From NCBI GenBank assembly GCA_036346375.1, contig CM070502.1:18142924-18206923 (forward strand): a stretch of 64,000 bases of DNA, read 5' to 3'. Below are positions 22,745-34,460 of the stretch, piece after piece. A model generated the notes under the pieces. It ran no database searches, was not told where the DNA came from, and saw only the letters and a list, made by a program, of their open reading frames with translations. The DNA comes from Guadua angustifolia (lineage: Eukaryota > Streptophyta > Magnoliopsida > Poales > Poaceae). Position numbers and translations under genes: made by a program. Within the stretch, counting starts at the first letter, position 1, and every line of letters starts with the position of its first letter.

Positions 22745-23689
22745 GGAACTACCTGTTACGGCACGGTCGTCACGACCTCCAGCTAGCTGCTTGGCCGTTA
22801 TCGTGGCGGAGATCGCGAAGTCGAGGCTCGTTGGAGCCCCCGGCCCGGGGTCAGGTCGGAGGCGCCTTGGTAGTGCCATGTACTCGGGTCGCCGTCCCAG
22901 ATCAAGGGTCGAGGTCGCCAGATCATCGTGCGCTTCCGCGCGGTTCCTCGGCGCTGCTGCTCAGCCGGCCACGGCATCAGCCGTCATCCCCTCCGCCCGA
23001 TGTCGCCCGGTCACCATCGCTGCCAGAGCGCCCGTCGCTCGCCTATGCCCGAGCACCCGTCACTCTTCCTGCACCGCAGCACTGGCCCGCTCATCTTCTT
23101 TGCCCGTGAAGCCATCGTGAAGAGACAACCCGAGGCATCTTTTTTTCGTACTTCAAAACTGAGAACTCATTTGGTTTCTTCGTTCGGGTCCGGCTGTAGC
23201 TTCAAAAACCGTGCAGTTTCGTTTCCTCCAACCGAGAGGCTTGTTGATCTCTGTGTCTTGACTTTGACCCTTGGACCATGAAAGAATTCGTTCATGTCCT
23301 TGTATCGATCTGGGATCATCGACCCATATGCATCGGGATCACGTACCAAATCCTTGGTTCTCGTCCCAAAGGAGTATACCCACTTCGTACCTTATTTTTT
23401 TCAAGTGTCGACCCACGTCCCGCGACCTCGTACCTCGACCCCTTCGACCCAGGAACTTTGTGACTATTGGTCAGTGCCCCTAACACCTTTCCCCTCACGT
23501 AGAACCTGTTAAGTCTTGAAATTGCAAGTGCGCAGCACGATATTGGTTCACATATTTTTCATGCCTGAACATCAAAGAAGCCGTCCACAATTACGCATTA
23601 GAAATTCTACTAAAGAGAGTACCGGTATATACTTGTACCATACCATTTTAAGTAAGTTCCTCACTAGCTAGTTAAATTACTCATTGATT
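22745..23689. other. Continuation of the LTR-like fragment, then sequence without gene
   Basis: The part up to about 23270 is GC-rich and continues the sequence interrupted by solo LTR A. The open frames in it start inside the LTR or are repeats of the GC bias. From 23270 to 23690 the sequence is ordinary A/T-mixed DNA with no recognisable domain. Confidence 0.35.
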
Positions 23690-23714
23690 TAGTTATTTAC
23701 TCTGATGTAAGGAC

Positions 23715-24130
23715 TAATGACTATGGCATCCAGCTTCCACTGGATTCTCGTAGTAATTCATCCAGAGAAGAGCAAGATGCTGATCATGGATCCACTGGAT
23801 TAACCTAAAGAAGACTTTGAAGTGATGACACGTTTAATGAATGAGGCGTTCAAAAGATATTGTCAGAAGAGCACGAGACACTGCCCATACAAAAATCCCT
23901 TACAATCCGTACTAACTTTCGAAGACGCACGCAAGGAATATTCTTATATCGTATTTCATAGTAAATAGCTCCTTCGACGAAATCTTAGTTCATTCGATTT
24001 TTGCAGTGTCACAAGCAATCGCAAGGAACAAATTTATGTGGGTACTTCGTGTGCCAGTACATGCGCGAAATCTTAGGTTGCACAATAAAAGACAATGACG
24101 TGGAGGTCAGTCATGCTGACATGACACATC
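23715..24130 (+). pseudogene. Ulp1-like (C48) cysteine protease remnant of CACTA type
   Basis: Broken frames on the plus strand read HWILVVIHPEKSKMLIMDPLD (about 23737-23800), which carries the His and Asp of the Ulp1 catalytic set. NEAFKRYCQK follows. After an intron-like gap come CHKQSQGTN and then LCGYFVCQYMREILG (about 24003-24080), with the catalytic Cys and the preceding oxyanion-site Gln. Such proteases resemble SUMO-deconjugating enzymes and are commonly carried by rice CACTA elements. The transposase core is not seen next to it, so it is a loose fragment. Confidence 0.7.
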
Positions 24131-24699
24131 GATTCGCGCCACTCAATTTCTATATACTCTCTTAATTTTGTTTTTCATAACAACGATCCACTCCTCCATA
24201 CTCATGTCTCACATCACATGTCTCCAACCTCCGAAGACCCGTAGGCTTCTAGTTTAGAAAACTAGTTTAGGCTTTTGTTACTTCAATTTTGTTTCATTAC
24301 AAAGTGTAAATAACTCTTTGTTCCTTTGAAATGGGAACCCCTTCTTTTGTCAATGCCACTTCTTTTGTCAGTGGTTGTGCTAGTGTAGCATGTACTTTTG
24401 TCTTCTTTTGTCACGTATGTTTTTAATCAGAGCCTTTAATTTTTATCTGTGTCTCCATTGCATGAAAATATTGGTTGAGCAGCAAGCTTCAAAAGTACCA
24501 TGCTTGGATATCTTAATCTTCTGGTTGGAATCTCCTATTAGTGGCACTTTTTCTTTGTTATGCAACTTTGAAATTTTCTTCAATTGATATCAAGTTTTTT
24601 AGTGCTGCTGTTATTTTTTGGTTATCTAATGTGTAATCTCCCAGTCTGATATATCTCTAGTACGCTCATATATTCAAACTTCACTTACCTATTCTTTCT
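24131..24699. other. Intergenic or intron-like, no feature recognised
   Basis: The sequence is T-rich and intron-like. It may be an intron of the carboxypeptidase fragment that follows, or flanking sequence. Confidence 0.3.
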
Positions 24700-25534
24700 T
24701 CTCACTTTGAGGGAATTTACAAACCTATTATCAGCATTGGAAAGAGTGTGAATGGTTCCCCATTGGTATGTAACTTAATGATAATTTTTTAAGACTTTGC
24801 TTACTGTTAATTTTGTATACCGGATAACTTTTGTGATTGTTCTTGTAGTGGGTCATTTGAAATATCGCATAAGCTTTGGGCAAAAAGAAGCTGAACTAGC
24901 ATTCAAGGTTTGTGTTTATCCTTAAGACTCTTAAGCAGGTTGTTTCTTTTTTCTTCTAAATTTTGGTAATACAATAAACTTTAATGAGGAAGTGTTCTAT
25001 AATTTGAGCCCGATGACCATTTTGTTTATTATTTGGTTTGTTTGTCTCTTGTGCTCGCTCTAAAAGGATTGTTGTGACAGAATAGGATTCACACATGTGG
25101 AATTCTTTCAATGGCAATGGGATGCCTTTTCTTTAATTCTTCAAATGACTTACTTGAGGCAATGATCCTTACTTTTCTTCTTTCTTCTTTGTGAATTTAC
25201 ATGGGATTACCTCCTTTTCCCCATCTTGAGGGGTGAAACATAAGCTGTAATAGAATTACATTCAAAATCCAAGCACATGGTTTTCCTATTAGTGGTAAAT
25301 TGGCAGTGGTACAATGTCATATAGGAAATTATCCAGCCAACTTTCTTGAGCTCTTTTACTTCTATTCTTATTACTCTATAAATAAGAACTATCTAGGTTG
25401 CCTATTCCTATCTCAGTGTTAATGGTACAACTTTGCAGTTCATTGGAAATGTCCATGGTGATGAGCCTGTTGGAAGAGAGGTTCTTATGCATCTTGCGAA
25501 TTGGCTGTGTGATAACTACTTGAAGGACCCCTTG
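24700..25534 (+). pseudogene. Carboxypeptidase SOL1-like gene fragment (three exons, frameshifted)
   Basis: Three exon-like blocks occur in order with GT/AG introns. Exon 1 ends at 24765 and reads SIGKSVNGSPL, followed by GTATGT. Exon 2 (24849-24907) begins WVI, is preceded by TTGTAG, and has indels that shift the frame. Exon 3 (25439-25534) is intact: 32 codons reading FIGNVHGDEPVGREVLMHLA..., preceded by TTTGCAG and followed by GTAAGC. The HGDEPVGRE block holds the zinc-binding His and Glu of M14 carboxypeptidases and is characteristic of the plant SOL1/carboxypeptidase D group. The rest of the protein is missing. Identification rests on remembered family sequence. Confidence 0.75.
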
Positions 25535-26341
25535 GTAAGCAATGTTCTTTATACTATCATATTTGTGAGCCTGTTGTCATGGTTCTTTATACTATCTATG
25601 TGTGGTATGGTTTAATTATCATATTTGTGGTTGGGACAAACAATGGAATTTCTTACTATATGGTTAATTGTGTACAGGTGAATTGGTCCTGAAAGTTTCT
25701 TTTCTTAATTTGGTTATGCTTATATGGGAGAAACACTCCTGGCAGTGGAAGCCACTATTGTAAAATTGTAAGGGGCATCTGCATACTGAACTTCTAAACG
25801 TATTCTGTGATGGAATATTGACTGTATACGCATCAATTGTTAATTGTGCCTTCTCATTTCCTCCTTGTGAATATGCAATTGTAGGATTTGTTTCCACTGA
25901 ACATACTATCTGATTGTTCGAACAAGAATGAAGATGCCAGATGTAGAAGAAATCTGGATGCATACTATAGTAAAGTCTGAAATAAGAATATCTCTGAAAA
26001 CACGATGCTATTGTTTTGCTTGCACAATGTTCAGAAATACCTTACTTCAGAACTTTGAATGCTTCAAGTCTTTCTCCTATTATTTATCTTTCCAATTATT
26101 AAACATTATGTACTGGTACTCTCTTTAGTAGAATTTCTGATGCGTAGGCTTCTTTGATGTTCAGGCATGAAAAGTATGTGAACCAATACCGTGCAACGCA
26201 ACTGCAAAGTCAAGAATGATCAGATTTTAAGCGAGGGGAAAGGCAAACGAAAAGACAACAAGGGAAGGGATGTTGATTCTTCTACTACATCAGAAGGTGA
26301 AAACAAGGGGCCAGTTTGTCACCCTGTTTTTTGCGAGGTCT
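25535..26341. other. Region after the SOL1 fragment, no gene recognised
   Basis: The sequence is intron-like up to about 26160. A Lys- and Glu-rich open frame at 26191-26388 (KGKRKDNKGRDVDSS...) has no recognisable domain and is cut by the CACTA terminus at 26342. Confidence 0.3.
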
Positions 26342-26849
26342 CACTACTACGGAAAGGGCATTTAGTACCGGTTCAAAACAAGCTTTAGTACCGGTTTTTG
26401 AACCGCATAGTTATCCGGACTGATGCTCAAGGGCATCGGTCCCAGTTTTCACCCGCATCGATAGAGTATCGAGACGGTTCAAGTCACACGTGGCAGCGTC
26501 GAACCCTCGAGACCTCATCAAGCTGTTGGTGTCTCCAACCGTATTGATGTTTTGTATATATATATGTCTATTTCTCCAAGAGCTATTATATATATGTGTG
26601 TGTGTTAAATCACAACTAATTAAAAGGATGATAATCAATCATGCACTTTGCACGATAATTAAATCATGAACATTCATTAACAAATTTAATTACATCTAAT
26701 GTATTAAAATATGTACACATATTTGTTCTTCTCGCTCATCGCCTAATGTATTACAATATATATGTACACAACTTTAATTACAACTTTAGTATTTCTTTTC
26801 CTTCTATTAATCGGGATCTTTTACGCCAAGACGCTCTTGCTAGTCAGAG

Positions 26850-27060
26850 ATGTCCACCCACGACGATTCACCGGTCCTCATCGAAGGGCCCCACTGTTAA
26901 AGTTTGGTTCGTGAAACTCGCTTTTGGATTTACAACCTCATCGTAAATAAAGCCGACGAGTTGTTCTTGGATTGCTCTCACTGTGTCGGCGATAGCCCAA
27001 CCTTGTTCCGCCAAATATTGAGGCACCTATCGTTAAGTCATTAACTAATCAATACTTGAA
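26850..27060 (-). pseudogene. Possible C-terminal remnant of the CACTA-encoded protease-type protein
   Basis: Minus-strand reading gives VPQYLAEQGWAIADTVRAIQEQLVGFIYDEVVNPKASF, which resembles the end of CACTA-encoded Ulp1-type proteins. Upstream exons between 27060 and 27860 are too degraded to follow. The identification is weak. Confidence 0.35.
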
Positions 27061-27864
27061 TTTGTACAAGATATAAGGAGTACCTATACATCATTAAAGC
27101 TAGTAATTATATTTACTCACCCCTTGTTGCCTTTTAGCATGCGGTCGGCGGTTCGGTTTGGGTGTGCATAAACTCAAGATACATAGTAGCCGATAAATTG
27201 TTACCCGCTACCGAGTCAAGATCTGCGGTGGAAAAAGTTGAAAGCGTGAAATGGATGCAAGGAAATTAAGTTAACTAACTAAAAAGCTAGCATTATGATA
27301 TACGTACATGAGAGGCAATTGTAATGTCAAATTTCTCGTTGAATACGCCCACGCTTTTAGCACGGAACCGTGAATGCACTACACATGTGATTACTTAATT
27401 GTACATGATTAGAATTTGTTTCAAATTGAAGGAAATAGAACTAGTACGATAATGAAAGGAACAAGAATTAATACCGTTGAGCATGTCGATAAAGTTTTGA
27501 TATTTTTCAACCGGTCTCCTTTATAGTCCATAATTGTGATCGAGCTACAAACTAGTTCGATCATAAGAAGAATCCAAAGAAAACTATACATAGATGTGTC
27601 AACATAGATAACTAATTAGTTCTAACATCGTGTTATGAAAAAGAAGTAGAATGAGGTGGTACGAAAACACGTACTCAAATGAGTAGGCTAGATATATATA
27701 TCTTTGACTTATATCTTTGACCCATTAACGCATTGAATACGTTAGTCTCTGCTTCGCTTGGTGTGGTCTCTAACGTTGTCTCGCTGATAACTCATCGGGT
27801 CCATGAAGCCTATGTCGAAAATACGATCCTTCGGCATCTTTGTATCTCCATGCTACATAAGAAA

Positions 27865-28311
27865 TTAGTTAGGCTTGCAAGTTAGTATAGTACAAGGAAG
27901 TGCACGATAGTTTTTGCAAATAATTAAGACACTTACAGAGTCCAAAGAACCCATCAAGCTCATCCGAGGGCGCCTCATTCTGTATAGATCATATATGTAG
28001 TTCCATTCGACAAAAAATTCACCTTCACCGCGAAAAATCTTGTTTCTTAAACTTGACAAATAACATCTCAGAGACCATGCTTGGTCGCCCAAGTACCATT
28101 CATGAAATTGTCGCATCTTTGTCGTTAATTTGGGCAGCTCCTCATGCCCGACCAATGACCCGCCCATTTTAAATAACCATTTTACTTGGGCAACCTCAAT
28201 CTTTTCCGTGCCTAATATTTGAATTGCAAGAAGGCCGTTTCTTGAAGAATTGTTGCATCTCCTTACCCTTCCCCACCGTGACATCTTCTTCTTGGGGCAT
28301 TCCTTACTCAA
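27865..28311 (-). pseudogene. CACTA second-protein segment (QFHEWYL region)
   Basis: This 148-codon minus-strand frame includes KMRQFHEWYLGDQAWSL and GEGEFFVEWNYIYDLYRM. The spacing matches the segment that precedes the protease domain in rice CACTA second proteins. It is part of the coding chain 30000 to 27000 on the minus strand. The function is unknown and the flanks have stops. Confidence 0.55.
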
Positions 28312-28483
28312 TGTGCGCCGTAGTTTGATTGGCGAGGTATTTTTTTTTATCCTTCAAATTTTTAATAGTCATTAAGCCTTTATAAAATTCTTCTCGTGCT
28401 GTGTTGAACCTTCTTCTCTGGTGACTTGGGTTTAAGAAATTTAGTTACCTCTCCTTTTACCACCTTCTTGGTCTCCTCATCGC

Positions 28484-28810
28484 TCATATCATACTACCGC
28501 CTCGAAGTTCACCACCTTCTTGGATTGGGTGGAGGACCCTGCCTTCTTGGGAGCTCTTGGCCGAGCTGGCTTTTTCCTTGATCGGCGCCTTCTTGGGAGG
28601 AGACGGGCTTCTTGTGGCGCTTATGTGCGGGAGGTGGTGTAGGAGTCGGCGCCTTCTTGGGAGGAGACGGCTTCTTCGGGGCTTATATGCAGGAGATGGT
28701 GTAGGAGACGGGCTTCTTGTCGGGCTTATATGCGGGAGGTGGTGTAGGAGTCGACGCCTTCTTGGGAGGAGACGGGTTTCTTCTCGGGCTTCATGAGAGG
28801 ACATGTCCAT
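28484..28810 (-). pseudogene. Pro/Arg/Ser-rich repeat segment of the CACTA second protein
   Basis: This minus-strand frame is built from repeated LLPRRRRLLHHLPHIS...TRSPSP words encoded by a tandem DNA repeat of about 80 bp (GCCTTCTTGGGAGGAGACGG, with GGAGGTGGTGTAGGAGTC). Another frame of the same strand reads Pro/Lys-rich PSPPKKAPTPTPPPAH-like sequence, which is more likely the ancestral frame. Confidence 0.5.
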
Positions 28811-28835
28811 GTTATCTCGAAAAATTATGTACCGC

Positions 28836-30000
28836 TTATGCCCACAGATGAAAGTGTGTATCGCCTCTCCTAGCTTCAGAGTCCCGCCACCTCCAGAATT
28901 TCGAGGTCAAGGTCCTCGCACCTGGGCGCACCTCCTCCACCGAGAACTTGGAGTATCCTAATGGTATCTGTTGGCCATGGATAAGTGGCCCGGCTCTAAT
29001 GGGTAAGCCATACCATCGGCGCCTTTGAAGGTAAGGTTCCGCTTGGATATGCAGCTCACAAGGTGTCCGCCGTCCGATGTCGCCTACGGATACTTGTCCA
29101 AGTCCGCTCACCAAATTTCACCGAAGCGCAATGCTTCCTTTGCCTTGAGGGGCCGATGATGTCTGGATTACTTGAGGTTCTTGGTCTGCCTCAAGGCTGT
29201 TGGCTCAAGGCTAGTCTGCACCTCTCTTCGGATCTCTTCTTGAATTCTCTCATTTGTTTGATTCAGCGTTCTTCAAGCGCACTAAGTCATTGTGTCTGCC
29301 GAGCCTTACTCCTCGCCCGACTCCTATAGGTCTCGGCGTCCGAAATAAACCAACCTTCCACGGAAAACGCCGACGCCTGTGGTACGCCTGTGGTGCTCGA
29401 TTTTGCAAGGCCCTTGTTAGCCTGCGTCGTTCTCCCCTGCTTTGGCACAAAGCTACCCCGAAGTCTCCTCGATGGATCTGCATAAGCCTTCGCCACATCT
29501 CTTAGCACCTCCCCAAACACAAGATTGCCGTTATCATCAAGGGTGCCGCCGTGAGCATAGAACCAATGCTTTGCTCTGTCGGGCCAATCCGCTTGTTGTG
29601 GGTGCGATACCCTTCGCTAGCGTGTCCTGCTCCCTCTTCTCCCATTTTGGTATTGTATGGCGGTAACCACCGTACGAGTCGGTGGTGATAATTCTTCTTC
29701 AGGCATTCAAATTTTATTCTTCTCACTCAAACTTTGACCTTCGCTTGAAGTCTTGTATTTCACAAACGCATCCCAATGATCTTGCAACTTTGGGTGCTTT
29801 TTGAAGTCGGCGTTCGATTCTTCTTGATATACTCCGTGTTCAATTTCTTTTTGTAAGTCCGAATGCGACCGCCATCTTCTTGAGAGTGTAACTTCCACCT
29901 TCTCTTCGGTCCTTGGGGAAGGTGAATGTCTCCTTCACATTGTTCCAAAGCATGTTCTTCGATCTTGAGGGACCTGATCCCATTTTGCTATGCTAATTGC
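28836..30000 (-). pseudogene. Transposase_24-like (Ptta/En/Spm) region of the CACTA second protein
   Basis: Reading down the minus strand in shifting frames gives VKETFTFPKD (about 29930), KHPKLQDHWDAFVKYKTS (about 29790), YHHRLGSGG-like and NWPDRAKHWFY-like words (29560-29690), and PWKVGLF (about 29360). These follow the order seen in the plant Ptta/En/Spm transposase family. A segment near 29000 reads GADGMAYPLEPGHLSMANRYH. Frames 29707-29898 and 29250-29498 are open pieces. The domain name is from memory. Confidence 0.6.
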
Positions 30001-30639
30001 CACGTGGTCCCTAACGTGGACGCCGCGATGCCGAATTGAACGCCTGCGCCCGAGGGTGCAAGAGGTCGGCCGTCTCGCCGACTTCGGTGATAACATGTCT
30101 TGCCTTCTTCTTCTTGCTTGGACTCGCGACATGATTGCTCGCTCGGTTGACCGATCCGAAAGCATGGTACAATCATGAACGGGTCGATGTTGGCTTAGCA
30201 TGGTAGTGGAATCGACAATCATGAACGTGATCGATTGTTACCTCGCCGCCTCATCGTGCTCGCAGCCTCATTGGCCTTTGCGGGCGGTGCAGTTCGCCGC
30301 CTCATGATTATCACCTCCCGCAATCAAACTTCTCATAAATTCTTCTTCGTCCAAAGATCGCTTAGGCTAGAAGAAGCACTGAAAATTAACGAAAATAGAT
30401 CACATTTCATTTAAAGCTGATGGTACTACTCTAAAACGGCGTGGAAGACGGTGGGGAAGAGACGGTAGAGAGGATGGGCGGCGACGCCGAAGATGTTCCT
30501 AATGTAAATCGGCCAAATACTATACGATGGTAATTTTGCTAGAGTTGAGAGGAAATCAAGTGATCGATGTTGTGACCTCATGCTACTTAAGAATATATTT
30601 GCTTAATAAAAAATAATGAATCATTCTTATTCCACACTA

Positions 30640-32190
30640 AAATGATTTTAAAAAAAATAAGCCCCTGCAAGTTCAAGAAGCATGGATGTCACGAGAGCGT
30701 CCATACACCGAGAGGCGGCCATGAGGAGGCGTTTCGCTTTGAAATGGACTTGGTTGTTTGTCTTCTTCGCTGCACCACCGTCCATAGGCTTCCTCCCGCC
30801 TCTTCTTCATTGATCCCGAGTACTTACATCTCACCGATAGCTCACCCGACCGTCTCATCCTCTAAGCAAAGGATGCGTGCTTTATATCCTTTGATAGATA
30901 GGCCCGATAGATTACCAAGTGCAGGAGCCGATCGTTGATGGTTACGAATAGCAATGCACGAGTGAAGTGCTCTTTTTGTACTCATCCCATACACGTACAC
31001 CATCGCTCCACAGTTGTTAACAGATCTTCAACCAACGGTTTGAGGTACACATCAATGTCGCTTTCCAGGTTGCTTCGGCCTTGATAAGCAATGGCATCAT
31101 AATGTACTTCCGCCTATACACGTACCAAGGAGGAAGGTTGTAGATACATAGAGTCACGGGCCAAGTGTCAGGATCGCCGCTCATATCGCCGAACGGGTTC
31201 ATCCCATCCGCACTCAACCCAAACCTTATGTTCCTTGCATCCTCAAAGAAAGTCCTGTATGTTCTATCGACTTTCCTCCACCGGGAGCCATCGACAAGGT
31301 GCCTTAGCCTTCCGTCATCCTTACGGTCTTCTTTGTGCCAACAAGATCATCCGGCATGCGCTTTGTTCGCAAATAAACGCTTCAACCGGGATTACAGGAA
31401 ATACCACACCACCTTAGCAGAGGTCTCTTCTTCTTACGCCGCCTCTACCTCACCGGGTCATCACGCCGGGTCTTATACCGCCAAGTTTTGCACACCGACA
31501 AGCTTCGAATCCTCATACTCATTGCGATAAAGGATACAATCATTACGACATGCATGTATCTTCAGACTTCCAACCCCAAAGGGCGCATAACTTGTTTGGC
31601 ATCGACGTAGTTTCGGCAAGGTGTTCCCCTCGAAGTAACTTTTTATGAGGCATAACAACTCGTCAATCCCTTATCGACAATCCATTGGTCGCCTTCCATT
31701 GCATCGCTTCTAGTGTGGTACGCAACTTTTTATGGCCCTGCCGACGCTTTGGGTACAACAGTTGTTCCGTGGTCCTCCCATAGGCGCCGAACTTTTCGTA
31801 ATGTCTTTCATCGATGTATTCTCCTCTCCATCACGCAAGATCTGGTCTAGGTCATCATCACCACACTCCCCCAATGTATCTTCGAAGAACCGTGTTGACC
31901 AAATATCCGATATTGTTGTCCGCCTCTTTCTTCTTCTCCATCTTCCTCAGATAATCTCTTCTTCACCGTGCTTGGTCCAGCAGTATAGTTTGACATGAAA
32001 CCTCTTGTGAGCAAATGAAAGTGAAGGTGGCTGGATTTTGGCCACTCCTTCTCATTCTTGCGCCTATGCATGGACAAGATATGTAGCCCGACGTCGTGGT
32101 GTGCATCGATCGACGAAGAAAATCTTGCAAACCCCGCAAGAACTCCGGGAGCGCCGATCCATGTACATCCATTGCCGGTCCATCTACATT
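30640..32190 (-). pseudogene. TNP2-type transposase fragment (N-terminal half)
   Basis: The minus strand reads HLLTRGFMSNYT (about 32000), then a block with EGNTLPKLRRCQ, KIHACRNDCILYRNEYED (31473-31658), then MSADGMNPFGDMSGDPDTWPVTLCIYNLPPW (31217-31100) and VRVWDEYKKST (about 30990). This order matches the transposase at 8566-11798, where the same block reads STDGMNPFGNMSS. It is cut after about 30650 and full of frame breaks, so it cannot make transposase. Confidence 0.75.
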
Positions 32191-32231
32191 ATGTTACATC
32201 AAGATAATCATAGCTCATTTTCCGATAATGA

Positions 32232-32890
32232 ATTGTTGAACCAAAACCTAAATATTAGCTAGATCCACACCTTCAATCCGAGCTAAATAATAATCCAAGT
32301 AAAATATAAACTCACACAACAAGTTTTTGCAACCTACAAAAATAATTGGTCGATCGTAGTCCTGATTCAAAATTCTCAACAAAATTCACGACAACTTTGT
32401 TTTGCAAATTCGTTGAAATTGTAACACCCTAAAAATTTCTAAATTATTATTCAATCATTTATTTTATTTTTTCTAAATCTCTAGCACTTAATTAATGATG
32501 TTTTCAAAAATAATTTGTTGATGGAAATTAAAACCAAAATTATACTAGAAGTAATTTTCTAAGTTTAAAATATTCCAAAGTATTTTTCAAAACTTTTCTC
32601 AAATATTGAACTCATTTTATAATTTCTATAAAGCCATTCATATTTCGATATTATTTTAATTCGCAAATGAATTTAAATTTCTTCTTTCCACATAACCATT
32701 GCCATTTGAAGATCCCAAACTCCATGATTTCCATGCACCATTCTCCCCAACCACGTGCAACCAAACCTCATCCTTCATCGATCGATGGAACTAAAACCTA
32801 AATTTAAGCTAGATCCACACATTAAATGCGAGCTACATTATAATCCAAGCAAATTCTAAGCTTACACAACAAGTTTTTGTATCCTATTTG
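32232..32890. repeat. Direct repeat split by an LTR-like insert
   Basis: 32232-32345 and 32789-32890 are near-copies (CCTAAATWTWAGCTAGATCCACAC...ACACAACAAGTTTTTG). Between them lies 32418-32787, which begins TGTAACACCCTAAAAATT like the large LTR at 37053. The order suggests insertion plus local duplication. Confidence 0.55.
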
Positions 32891-32907
32891 AAAAGATCAA
32901 GCTAGAT

Positions 32908-33250
32908 CTCTACATTCATAATCTTTCATCAATCATGGAAAAGATCAAATTTTTTCATAATTCAAGCAAAAAGAGGCTCCATTTAACACCAAATGATGTG
33001 AGGAATGATGTTACTAACCTTAGTTACCTTGGTCATGCAGTAAAATGACCAAAATTTTGAAATTTGAACAAAGACCTCCTCTACATTCATAATTTTTCAT
33101 CAATCATGGGAAAAGATCAAATTTTCTTCATAATTCAAGCAAAAAAGAGGCTCCATTTAACACCAAATGAAGTGAGGAATGATATTACTAACCTTAGTTA
33201 CCTTGGTTGTGAGTAAAATGACCAAAATTTTAAAATTTTGGGCAAAGACC
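32908..33250. repeat. 171-bp tandem duplication near the CACTA right end
   Basis: Units start with CTCTACATTCATAAT at 32908 and 33079. Each contains CATCAATCATGG, AAGAGGCTCCATTTAACACC and CTTAGTTACCTTGGT. The two copies differ by a few bases. Confidence 0.85.
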
Positions 33251-33520
33251 TCCTCCCTTGAAGCTCTGGTCAAGCTCCACCGTTTTTTTCACAGAGTGAA
33301 ATGATCTGGTCCGGCAGAGAGCGGAGGAGGAAGAAGTTTAATTGAAGTCAAGACGGCTGAAGACACCAACCGGCATCGATGAGTTCACATCAAGACGGTT
33401 CATGTAACGAACCGGTACTAGTGAGTTCGCTAAATAGTACCGGTTCGTATACCTAACCGGTATCGATGAGACCATCAAGATCGGTTGGTGTCTTGAACCG
33501 GTACTAATATCCCCCACGCC

Positions 33521-34079
33521 TCAGAGCCGTTGAACCAGATCGTTCTAACTATCATCCTGTTCGCACTCCAACCGCACCGGCGGGCCGTAGGAAAGGTCGA
33601 TTCAGAGTAGTGTCTCGCTCAACTAAGGTTGGAGTGTTCGATGAAGATGAAGTTTATCACTTCTTTTGCTGTCATTCCTAGTAACTCCTAAGCCTTGTGA
33701 TAATGTTCTCAGATTGTTCTTGTAGTTTATCGATCCAAAGATACTGTAGCAGTATGGGTATTCTAGTTGCTTTTACTTGTGTACCGTTAGTTGATCTATA
33801 ACTCGCCTGTTACTCACGTAACATGAGCATCATGTTTGCTTTAATCTTGCTATTGCTCTTCTATCAAGTAGAAACTAGAAAATTTTGAATGGGGCTCGAT
33901 ATAGCCCTAATACTTGTAGTTCAAGATTCCCGCTAGTACTTCTATGCATACTATTTCTAAAACCAAAGTCCATTCATATGCATTATACTTTGTGAAATTC
34001 TAGATTTCTAGCTGGTTCATATTGCTTAGAGGGCATGGCTAGCGCTGCCTGAGGCTAGCCACAAATGCCAATTTTTTAT
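33521..34079. other. Intergenic, small unrecognised open segment
   Basis: A plus-strand frame reads GRRKGRFRVVSRSTKVGVFDEDEVYHFFCCHS up to a TAG at about 33679, and the 3'-UTR-like sequence that follows would fit a gene end. No family is recognised. The rest is A/T-rich. Confidence 0.3.
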
Positions 34080-34460
34080 TTTCTTGTGTGAGATTATCAG
34101 TGGAGGTTTTTGGTTAGAAACGTCACTGATAACCGAATATCGCTGGCAGTTCTAGCCAAAACCGCCACCGATAGTACTAGTATCTCGTGGCGGTTGTTGG
34201 TTAGAACCGCCATCGATATTTGGTTATCGCGACGGTTCTAACCAACAACCGCCACGATACTAGTACTATCATGGTGGTTTTTGGCCAGAACCGCCATCGA
34301 TATTCGTTATCGCGACGGTTCTAACCAAAACCGCCACGTATAATTTTATCTGCGGCGTTCTAGAACCGCCATCGATAATCCTCAATTATCGCGGCACTAA
34401 ATTGTGGCGGTTCAAAATCACACCGATGGCGCTATGAACCGCCATCGATGACCATTTTCA
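34080..34460. repeat. Cluster of inverted GCGGTT/AACCGC repeats (transposon subterminal or foldback)
   Basis: Alternating GTGGCGGTTNTTGGTTAGAACCGCC and inverted copies occur with ATCGATA and ACTAGTA spacers. The array can fold into several long hairpins. It resembles CACTA subterminal arrays of another family. A degenerate TATTTTCTTGTGTGA at about 34077 may be the eroded terminus. Confidence 0.6.

Larger units (their letters stand above)
26342..33520 (-). mobile_element. Decayed CACTA element of the ACCGGT subterminal-repeat family
   Basis: CACTACTACGGAAAGGGCAT at 26342 is the terminus, directly followed by TTTAGTACCGGTTC repeats. Toward the right end, GAACCGGTACTA and AACCGGTATCGATGAG repeats reappear (33370-33510), but the right terminal motif is lost. 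Between them lie minus-strand remnants of TNP2 and of a second protein with a Transposase_24-like part and a Pro-rich part. All frames are broken. The limits of the right end are uncertain. Confidence 0.78.

Noticed and set aside
22479..23120. 213-codon plus-strand open frame
   Set aside because: It starts in the minisatellite of solo LTR A and crosses the LTR end and target duplication into unrelated sequence. GC bias explains its length.
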